Of a stretch of 52,119 bases of DNA, positions 45,862-52,119 are shown one piece after another; position 1 is the stretch's first letter; each line of letters starts with the position of its first letter. The stretch covers positions 1-52,119 of the forward strand of contig DUQG01000053.1 in assembly GCA_012837935.1 (NCBI GenBank), read 5' to 3'. The translations under genes and the position numbers were made by a program. Source of the DNA: Bacteroidales bacterium. GTDB lineage: Bacteria > Bacteroidota > Bacteroidia > Bacteroidales > Paludibacteraceae. Below the pieces are notes generated by a model that searched no databases, had not been told where the DNA came from, and worked only from the letters and a program-made list of their open reading frames with translations.

Positions 45862-47121
45862 ATGCTTGTTTATAAATTTGGTGGTGCGTCCGTAAAATCG
45901 GCTGACGGCATCCGAAATATGCTGAAAATCGTTTCATCTGTTGAAGATAATTTATTTATTGTGGTTTCTGCTATGGGTAAAACCACTAACGCGCTTGAAG
46001 TGGTGCTGGAAAACTTTATGAAAGCCGAGCAAGAAGCTGCATTGGAAAAACTGACCGAAATAGAAACTTATCATAAAGAGATAATTGCGGAACTGTTTAA
46101 AGATAAATCAGTTGGCGAAACTGCCGTAGAGCCATTTTTCACAAAACTAAAAACAATACTTTCTGAGAGTGTAGGAAACGACTACGACCGCTGTTACGAC
46201 CAAATTGTTTCGTATGGCGAGGTCATTTCCACGGCAATTATTTCTGCTGTTTTCAAAGAAAAAGGCATTGTAAACAAATGGCTCGATATGCGTGAACTGC
46301 TCGTAACCGACAGTAATTTCCGTGAAGCCAATGTGAATTTTTTAGAAGCAGAAAAGCGACTGAAATCAGCTGTGGATTTCTCTCAACACAAAGTTTACAT
46401 CGGACAAGGGTTTATCGGAACCAATATGAAAGGACTGCCTACAACGCTTGGACGTGAGGGTTCCGACTATACGGCTGCCGTGGTGGGTAATTTGCTAGAT
46501 GCCGACAGCGTAACGATTTGGAAAGATGTTCCGGGCATTCTGAACGGCGACCCACGAATTTTCCAAAACACGATTCACATCCCTGAACTTTCGTATTTAG
46601 ATGCGGTAGAGTTGGCACATAGTGGTGCACAGGTTATCCACCCGAAAACCATTAAACCGCTTGAAAACAAGCAAATTCCGCTTTATGTTCGTCCGTTTGG
46701 AAGTCCAACCGAGGCAGGTTCCGTTATTCATCAGACTGCGAAACCTATTACCGTTCCGATTTTGATTTTGAAACGAAATCTGGTTCTGCTAACCCTGCGC
46801 CCACTAGACTTTTCGTTTGTTTTGGAAGAGAGTCTGACATGGATTTTTACAGTTATCGAGAAGTACCGATTGAAAGTTTCACTAATTCAGAGTTCGGCTA
46901 TCAGCATCAGTATTTGCGTGGATAATAGCCGTTACCTGCAACGTGCTATGGATGAGCTTTCCAACGATTATAAAGTAAGCTATAACACGGATTTGGAAAT
47001 GCTGACTATTCGTGGTATCAACAAAGAAATCAAACAGCAATCCATTCAAAACCGTGAAGTACTGGTACAGCAAGTAACCAGACGTTCGGGAAGATTTATT
47101 ATGCGAGCTTTGGAAAAATGA
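45862..47121 (+). CDS. lysC: Aspartate kinase
   Basis: Phosphorylates aspartate, the first step toward lysine, threonine and methionine. The 419 residues form a monofunctional enzyme. Kinase motifs: VYKFGGASVKSADGI (start), IVVSAMGKTTNALE, GFIGTNMKGLPTTLGREGSDYTA, and KDVPGILNGDPRI. The C-terminal ACT region (about 300-419) is short, and I cannot name the feedback inhibitor. No lysine riboswitch was seen upstream; the gene is 26 bases from the DUF5103 gene and overlaps the next gene by four bases. Confidence 0.95.
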   Translation: MLVYKFGGASVKSADGIRNMLKIVSSVEDNLFIVVSAMGKTTNALEVVLENFMKAEQEAALEKLTEIETYHKEIIAELFKDKSVGETAVEPFFTKLKTILSESVGNDYDRCYDQIVSYGEVISTAIISAVFKEKGIVNKWLDMRELLVTDSNFREANVNFLEAEKRLKSAVDFSQHKVYIGQGFIGTNMKGLPTTLGREGSDYTAAVVGNLLDADSVTIWKDVPGILNGDPRIFQNTIHIPELSYLDAVELAHSGAQVIHPKTIKPLENKQIPLYVRPFGSPTEAGSVIHQTAKPITVPILILKRNLVLLTLRPLDFSFVLEESLTWIFTVIEKYRLKVSLIQSSAISISICVDNSRYLQRAMDELSNDYKVSYNTDLEMLTIRGINKEIKQQSIQNREVLVQQVTRRSGRFIMRALEK

Positions 47122-47423
47122 AAACGATTGTACTTTCTGTTATTTCCGCTGTGTTTGGTTTGGTAGCCTGTTTTCACAGCATAGTTTTAGTTTATAGTTT
47201 GCAAAAACCCGATCCTAATTACGATATAGGACCGGGTTTAGCACTTTTTTATTTTACTGCCATACCTGCAATTGTTCTGTTTTTTGCTGTAAGTATTATT
47301 GCAACTTTCTACCAATATTCAAAAGAACTTCCCACCAGAAAATTCACACTTATCCCAACGGTGATTTGGTCTTTTGCACTTCTTATTATTCTTTTTGGAA
47401 TTGGATTTGAACTTTGGAAGTAA
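47118..47423 (+). CDS. Small three-helix membrane protein, unknown function
   Basis: A 101-residue protein with three predicted membrane helices (about 5-29, 42-66 and 78-97). Its ATG overlaps the lysC stop (ATGA), which supports a translated, coupled gene. I recognise no family. The overlap with lysC suggests co-expression, not necessarily shared function. Confidence 0.7.
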   Translation: MKTIVLSVISAVFGLVACFHSIVLVYSLQKPDPNYDIGPGLALFYFTAIPAIVLFFAVSIIATFYQYSKELPTRKFTLIPTVIWSFALLIILFGIGFELWK

Positions 47424-47439
47424 TGACAAAAAACATGTA

Positions 47440-47520
47440 GAGACGCCATAATATGACGTTTCGTGTTTAATCGTCGGCAGGATGCCGACGCACCCAACAG
47501 ACTACACACTACTGACTACT
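47440..47520. repeat. Intergenic repeats between convergent genes
   Basis: Three elements in a row: TGTAGAGACG with a degenerate partner arm (about 47439-47465), the GTCGGC hairpin with GCACCCAAC (47471-47497), and three heptamers GACTACA, CACTACT, GACTACT (47500-47520) running into the natB stop codon. Confidence 0.6.
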
Positions 47521-48844
47521 TCACTCTCACCCACTTCCAAAGTTCTTTCCAAGTTACTTTTTTGCCATACATCAAAATTCCGGTGCGATAGATTTTTCCG
47601 GCAAGCCACGTCGAAGCGATAAATGAGCCTACCAAAATAGCTATGGAAAGTAGAATTTGCCAAGTCGGAACATCGTAGGGAATACGTGCCATCATTACCA
47701 CAGGCGATGTAAACGGAATCATAGAGCCCCAAAATGCCAACGAACTGTCGGGACTTTGAGCGGCATAGAGTGCAATAAAAATCGCAAAAATGATGGGCAA
47801 GGTTATCGGCATGGAAAATTGTTGCGTGTCGGTTTCATTATCTACCGCCGAACCAATCGCCGCAAAAAGCGATGCATAAAGCAAATAACCACCCAAAAAG
47901 TAAATCAGAAATAAAAACAGTACTTTCACAAAATCAAAACCGGAAAGCATACTATAAACTTTGCTGACCATATCCGCTGTGTCGGCGTCAGTCATGGCTG
48001 TTTGCGAGATATGAGCTGTTTCAGTCATGGCTGCCGTGGATAAATCCGGTCCCAAAAATGCAGTTCCAATGCTACTCAAAATCAGCGTAAACACAATCCA
48101 AATGGTAAACTGCGTAAGTCCCACCAAAGCAATCCCGATAATTTTTCCCATCATCAACTCAAACGGCTTTACCGATGAAATAATCACTTCCACGATGCGG
48201 CTGGTTTTTTCTTGAAGTACGCCGGACATTACCTGCGAACCGTAACTCATAATAAACATATAAATCAAAAACGCCGCTGCCATCCCGATTATCAGTGCCA
48301 TTTCTGCAGAACCTTCCGTCTCTTTGCCGGAACTATCCCATTTGATAGTCGATATATTTACATCTGACTTGGCTTGTTCGATTTTCTCTTTTAAGTCTTG
48401 AATATTGAGTGCTTCCAACTTTTTATCGCGTACATAGTTATTCAGTTCTTGTGCAATATAGCCTTTCAGTTCAACATTTATCTGTTTTTCAGAATAGATA
48501 GTAACCGCATTCGGATTTTCCACCAAATTATCAGACACATAAAGAATTGCCGTAAGATTATCCGACTTCTTACTTTGCTGTTGATTATCTCGCACATGTT
48601 CGAGCGACTCATCGACAAATTCGAAAGTATATTGCTCGTTAGTTTTCAAAACATCTTTCAGCTCGTTTGTTCTATCCACGACGATGATATTTTTAACCGT
48701 TTCATCTTTCATGGTAGCAATCCACATCGGCAAAATTATCATAGCTGCCATAAAAATCGGGGTAAGAAACGTGAGTAACAAAAATGATTTTTTCATTACC
48801 CGTGAGCGGTATTCTCGTTGAATTATAATTCCTATTTTAGACAT
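47516..48844 (-). CDS. ABC transporter permease, NatB-like
   Basis: A 442-residue ABC-2 type permease. One N-terminal helix (about 20-43, SFLLLTFLTPIFMAAMIILP) is followed by a large extracytoplasmic domain (about 45-170) and then five or six helices, the layout of NatB / YhaP exporters. The family hallmark GVLQEKTSRIVEVIISSVKPFELMMGKIIG is present near residue 215. It pairs with the ATPase gene at 48954; export of Na+ or a toxic compound is usual for the family, but the substrate is unknown. Confidence 0.92.
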   Translation of the reverse strand: MSKIGIIIQREYRSRVMKKSFLLLTFLTPIFMAAMIILPMWIATMKDETVKNIIVVDRTNELKDVLKTNEQYTFEFVDESLEHVRDNQQQSKKSDNLTAILYVSDNLVENPNAVTIYSEKQINVELKGYIAQELNNYVRDKKLEALNIQDLKEKIEQAKSDVNISTIKWDSSGKETEGSAEMALIIGMAAAFLIYMFIMSYGSQVMSGVLQEKTSRIVEVIISSVKPFELMMGKIIGIALVGLTQFTIWIVFTLILSSIGTAFLGPDLSTAAMTETAHISQTAMTDADTADMVSKVYSMLSGFDFVKVLFLFLIYFLGGYLLYASLFAAIGSAVDNETDTQQFSMPITLPIIFAIFIALYAAQSPDSSLAFWGSMIPFTSPVVMMARIPYDVPTWQILLSIAILVGSFIASTWLAGKIYRTGILMYGKKVTWKELWKWVRVK

Positions 48845-48929
48845 TTATTTTTACGAATTATGCGAATTTCGCGAATTAATGTTTTAGTTAAATGGTTGAG
48901 TGGTTAATAAGTAGCAGCTACTTTACACA

Positions 48930-48964
48930 CTTACCTCTTACTCCTTGCTCCTGCTACTTAGTTA
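48930..48964. repeat. Heptanucleotide array at the ATPase 3' end
   Basis: Five drifting 7-base units, CTTACCT, CTTACTC, CTTGCTC, CTGCTAC, TTAGTTA, spanning the stop codon of the ATP-binding gene. Confidence 0.55.
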
Positions 48965-49847
48965 CTGTTCGGATAAAGATATCGTTCATCGTAGGTAGTT
49001 GCTCCACAAAAGAGAAAACTTGAGTCTGACTCATTACTTCCTGCAAAATCTCGTTATTGGAACCGCAATCTTTCTTTTTCACAATGGTTTCACACACGTC
49101 ATTTTCTATATTTTGAGAGATAATATCGCAATTTTGTAATTGAAATTCGGTAGCAGTTCTTAGCTGCAAGGTATCCGATGCATGAGTTGCACGTATTTCT
49201 GCCACATTTCCTTGTAGTACGATTTTGGATTTATTAACCAGAGAGATATTTTCACAAAGCTCCTCTACTGAAGCCATATTGTGAGTGGAAAAGATTATAG
49301 TTGCACCTTGATTACGCAGTTCTAAGATTTCTCGTTTTAACAAATCGGCATTTACCGGGTCAAAACCACTAAACGGCTCATCAAAAATCAAAAGTTCGGG
49401 TTTGTGCAAAATAGTCGTGATAAACTGCACTTTTTGAGCCATTCCTTTGGATAGTTCTTCTACTTTTTTGTTCCACCAACCCTGAATTTCAAATTTCTCA
49501 AACCAGTATTTCAATGCTTTCAAAGCATCCGCTTTACTCATTCCTTTCAGTCGAGCCAAATAAAGTGCCTGCTCTCCCACTTTCATTTTTTTGTATAGAC
49601 CACGCTCTTCCGGCAAGTAGCCGATGTTTCGAACATCTTCAAGCGTTAGTTTTTTTCCGTTTAACAGCACTTCGCCACTATCCGGTGCAGTAATGCAATT
49701 GATAATTCGGATAAGCGTGGTTTTTCCTGCACCATTCGGACCAAGAAATCCGTAAACACTTCCTCGTGGCACATTCAAACTCACTCCATCCAAGGCACGA
49801 TGCCCCGAATACTGCTTTACGACGTTATTAATTTCTAAAAGTTTCAT
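48954..49847 (-). CDS. ABC transporter ATP-binding protein, NatA-like
   Basis: The 297-residue ATPase partner of the NatB-like permease. Walker A is FLGPNGAGKTTLIRI (about residue 36), the Q-loop region YLPEERGLYKKM, the signature ELSKGMAQKVQFITT, and Walker B ELLIFDEPFSGFDP, with the switch His in FSTHNMASVEEL. A C-terminal regulatory region of about 80 residues (DUF4162-like) follows. It is upstream of the permease in the same operon, separated by 109 bases. Confidence 0.94.
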   Translation of the reverse strand: MKLLEINNVVKQYSGHRALDGVSLNVPRGSVYGFLGPNGAGKTTLIRIINCITAPDSGEVLLNGKKLTLEDVRNIGYLPEERGLYKKMKVGEQALYLARLKGMSKADALKALKYWFEKFEIQGWWNKKVEELSKGMAQKVQFITTILHKPELLIFDEPFSGFDPVNADLLKREILELRNQGATIIFSTHNMASVEELCENISLVNKSKIVLQGNVAEIRATHASDTLQLRTATEFQLQNCDIISQNIENDVCETIVKKKDCGSNNEILQEVMSQTQVFSFVEQLPTMNDIFIRTVTK

Positions 49848-49928
49848 TTAATAATTTACGATATACGATTACACGATTTACGATTGTAAAATGCAATAAT
49901 TACATCTTTCATGTTCTTATGTTTTATA

Positions 49929-49980
49929 CGTCGGCTGGAAGCCGACGCACCCAACTTCTGAGACTACTAGCCACTAAATC
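49929..49980. repeat. GTCGGC hairpin repeat and heptamers after radC
   Basis: CGTCGGCT-GGA-AGCCGACG followed by CACCCAAC (49929-49955), then heptamer-like GACTACT, AGCCACT (49962-49975) reaching the radC stop. Same order of elements (hairpin, then heptamers) as at 47471-47520. Confidence 0.65.
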
Positions 49981-50663
49981 CTTCCGTTATCAGCAAAGCT
50001 GTAATAGCTATTTCCGGCAATAATCAAGTGGTCTAAAAATCGTAACCCAATGGCTTCACAACCTTTTTTTATTTTTTGTGTTATGGCAGTATCTTCGCCA
50101 CTTGGATTATTTTCGCCTGATGGATGATTGTGTGATACGGCAATGGCATGAGCCGATTTTTCAAGTGCCAAACGAAGTAACATCGGCACATCAACCACGG
50201 TTTGTCGCATGCCACCTTTGGTTAAATTAACTACTTCCATCACTTTGTTTGCTCCGTTAAGAAAAACAGCCCAAAACTCCTCATGGTTTAAATCTTCCAA
50301 TTTCGGTGCAAAAACCTCGAACAAATCCTTACTGCTTGTAACTTTCTTCCGCTCAACAGCTTCTTCCGACCTGCGTCTCTTCCCCAATTCCAAAGCTGCA
50401 ATCAGTGTAATAGCCTTAGCTTCGCCAATTCCTTTGTATTTTTGCAAATCGGCAATGGATAATCGAGCCAGTTCGTTCAGATTATTATGATTATCGCCCA
50501 AAATGCGACGACAAAGCTCCACAGCAGTTTCCTCCCTATTTCCCGACCCAATCAAAATAGCCAAAAGCTCCGCATCCGAAAGAGCCGTAGCTCCTTTCAT
50601 CATCAGCTTCTCACGCGGACGATCATCCTCCGCCCATTCCGTTATTGTCAATCGTTTTGTCAT
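49974..50663 (-). CDS. radC: RadC family protein (JAB/MPN domain)
   Basis: A 229-residue RadC. The N-terminal helix-hairpin-helix (about 45-75, LSIADLQKYKGIGEAKAITL) is followed by the JAMM metalloprotease-like domain with SHNHPSGENNPSGEDTAIT (His, His, Asp zinc ligands) and the conserved EEFWAVFLNGANKV. Despite the name, a role in DNA repair is not supported; the function is unknown. It is transcribed in the same direction as the upstream LOG gene. Confidence 0.95.
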   Translation of the reverse strand: MTKRLTITEWAEDDRPREKLMMKGATALSDAELLAILIGSGNREETAVELCRRILGDNHNNLNELARLSIADLQKYKGIGEAKAITLIAALELGKRRRSEEAVERKKVTSSKDLFEVFAPKLEDLNHEEFWAVFLNGANKVMEVVNLTKGGMRQTVVDVPMLLRLALEKSAHAIAVSHNHPSGENNPSGEDTAITQKIKKGCEAIGLRFLDHLIIAGNSYYSFADNGRI

Positions 50664-50691
50664 AACTCTGCTTTTTTATATCATAATACAC

Positions 50692-50740
50692 TCTCCACTC
50701 TCCACTCTCTAATCTCCACTCTCTAATCTCCACTCTCCAA
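50692..50740. repeat. Heptanucleotide array overlapping the LOG gene 3' end
   Basis: Seven 7-base units: TCTCCAC, TCTCCAC, TCTCTAA, TCTCCAC, TCTCTAA, TCTCCAC, TCTCCAA. The last units lie inside the coding sequence and supply the final codons (ending LESGD, stop). Confidence 0.85.
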
Positions 50741-51823
50741 ATGCTTTATCACATCTTCATTCTTATCATAAATCGCCAAATCAATATTATTCAGTTTCCC
50801 CCTTTCTATCAGTGATTTCAGCAACGGATAAACCGGATATTCCTCTGTCCAATAACGCTTGCAAAGAAAAATCATCGGACTGGCAAAACCGTAGCTTTCG
50901 TAGTGATTTTGAGTTAAATCCATAAAAATTTCCTGCATTGTACCCGCACTTCCCGGCGAAAAAATCACACCACCTTTTGCAATAGCGAGCAATCCCTCTT
51001 CACGCAAACTGTTTTCAAAAAACTTAGCAATATGCGTTGCAAAGGGAGTAGAAAGCTCATGTCCATAAAGCCAAGTTGGTATTCCAAGACTTTTGTAGTC
51101 TGTTTCGGGATATTTTTCCAAAACTTGATAGGATGTCTTCAACCAATCGGGATGCGAATAAATCGCTGCCGGCTTCAATATTTCGATGGCATCTTGCAGT
51201 TCTGAATCTGATTTTCCGGCAAACCAAGCACCCAAATGCGTTGCTTCCATAGCCCCCGGACCGCCACCTGTTGTCATTAAGTAGCCTTTTTCAGTTAAAG
51301 ATCTAGCTAATTTAGCGGTTTGTAAATAACGCTCATCATCCCGACGAAGCTTGTGCCCGCCCATAATTGCCACCACTTTCCGCTCATCATACGCCGAGAG
51401 AAAGTCATGCTTGGCATCGTAAATAGAATGGTCGTGAAGTGAGCGAGCCAAAGTTTCCTTCATATCACGTGTTTCCGAGCCACCTTTCTTTTTGTAATAG
51501 TCATATACGACCTTGTCAGTCGTAGTTAGATAAGTTTCCGGCTTTTGGTAATCGTAACCGTCATAAAGCTTTTCTTTGGTATAAAGTCCGGATGGATAGA
51601 TGCTAAACGGCACATCCAAATGCGGAAAAATATAGTTTTTGGCATAAAGATAATTATGCAAACGATCTGACAACGTACAGTCCAGAAAAAGACAATCTTT
51701 TACAGGAATAGATAAAACTCTCTCTTCCACTTCGTAAAAATCCAGACCTTGAAAAGCCAGTTTAGAGAGTTTTTCACGTTTTACTATTTGAGTTAAATCT
51801 TCCTGAGTTTTTATTTTTCGCAT
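50723..51823 (-). CDS. LOG family protein
   Basis: A 366-residue member of the LOG / nucleotide 5'-monophosphate nucleosidase family (PF03641). The domain spans about 135-345, with TTGGGPGAMEATHLGAW near residue 195 and, where the family normally has PGGxGTxxE, PGSAGTMQEIF. The N-terminal 130 residues are an extension absent from small plant-type LOG proteins, giving a length between LOG (about 200) and E. coli PpnN (about 454). Nucleotide-monophosphate hydrolysis is likely; cytokinin activation should not be assumed. Confidence 0.88.
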   Translation of the reverse strand: MRKIKTQEDLTQIVKREKLSKLAFQGLDFYEVEERVLSIPVKDCLFLDCTLSDRLHNYLYAKNYIFPHLDVPFSIYPSGLYTKEKLYDGYDYQKPETYLTTTDKVVYDYYKKKGGSETRDMKETLARSLHDHSIYDAKHDFLSAYDERKVVAIMGGHKLRRDDERYLQTAKLARSLTEKGYLMTTGGGPGAMEATHLGAWFAGKSDSELQDAIEILKPAAIYSHPDWLKTSYQVLEKYPETDYKSLGIPTWLYGHELSTPFATHIAKFFENSLREEGLLAIAKGGVIFSPGSAGTMQEIFMDLTQNHYESYGFASPMIFLCKRYWTEEYPVYPLLKSLIERGKLNNIDLAIYDKNEDVIKHLESGD

Positions 51824-52028
51824 ACTTGTAACATAAACACATAGTAAAAAAGTTTACTATGATAACAAATAGTTTTTTATTATTTCATTGACACAAATTC
51901 AACAAAGTATAGTTAAAGTAAACATAGGACACATAGTTATCAAAATTCTAACGAATTTTGAATCAAGTAGCAAGCGGAAACTTTTATCTTACTATACTGC
52001 TGATGCACTAATTTGTTAATGATTTTAA

Positions 52029-52119
52029 CTAAAATAATAATTGTTCTTTGAAATTTTGATTTTGCTTGAATTGAATCTCTTCGTCAGGATTTAGCAGTTC
52101 TTTTAATGGTGTTTTGTCA
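52029..52119 (-). CDS. C-terminal end of an unidentified protein (cut by window edge)
   Basis: An open minus-strand frame enters from the right edge and ends at 52029, giving about 30 residues that finish NPDEEIQFKQNQNFKEQLLF. No family can be named from so little. The gap 51824-52028 between it and the LOG gene shows no other gene or clear repeat. Confidence 0.4.
   Translation of the reverse strand, partial: DKTPLKELLNPDEEIQFKQNQNFKEQLLF

Noticed and set aside
51824-52028. Possible extra gene between the LOG gene and the right edge
   Set aside because: No frame of useful length with a start, and no promoter or repeat that I could support.

Overview
The window is a 52 kb stretch of an AT-rich chromosome from a member of the Bacteroidetes, most likely of the order Bacteroidales. 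The evidence is the gene content (S46 dipeptidyl-peptidase, GH92 alpha-mannosidase lipoprotein, type IX secretion plug-domain protein, DUF4301 protein, C-type lipoboxes) and the Bacteroidetes promoter form TTTG-N19-TAnnTTTG, seen cleanly before leuA, rpmH and rpmE2. It is mainly core metabolism. No phage, plasmid, IS transposase or CRISPR array was seen.

Layout. 1-5300: hairpin-rich leader, DPP7-type peptidase, gcvT, a creatininase-family amidohydrolase and a small membrane protein. 5300-13000, minus strand: carB behind a leader peptide and terminator that resemble the E. coli pyrL/pyrBI attenuator, then the three-gene proton-translocating transhydrogenase operon (pntA1, pntA2, pntB). 13200-16000: rtcB, tRNA-Thr(CGT) and a DUF389 membrane protein. 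16260-26870, plus strand: the leucine locus, with promoter, Leu/Ile-rich leader peptide, terminator, leuA, leuC, a repeat-bounded GxxExxY gene, leuD, yjbR, a second LeuA-family synthase, a CPA2 antiporter and leuB. 26900-33024: LRR lipoprotein, a 5' fragment of uvrB, sbcD and sbcC. 33030-41724, minus strand: rpmH, fabG, a lipoprotein, rpmE2, truA, a DUF4301 protein, a TPR lipoprotein, a metallo-beta-lactamase-fold protein and an RsmF-like methyltransferase. 42112-47423, plus strand: GH92 mannosidase, T9SS plug-domain protein, lysC and a small membrane protein. 47500-52119, minus strand: a NatAB-like exporter, radC, a LOG-family protein and the end of one more gene.

Most unusual points. (1) PntB carries three tandem copies of its NADP(H)-binding domain III (exact 177-residue period, near-identical proteins, many silent DNA differences). 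A normal PntB has one. (2) carB and leuA both appear to be controlled by leader-peptide attenuation, of a UTP-sensing type and an amino-acid-codon type respectively. (3) The intergenic DNA is rich in small repeats: heptanucleotide arrays at gene 3' ends, several hairpin families, an inverted pair of about 210 bp around yjbR and the second synthase, a terminal-inverted-repeat-like pair around the GxxExxY gene, and a duplicated terminator-promoter unit around the LRR/uvrB-fragment segment.
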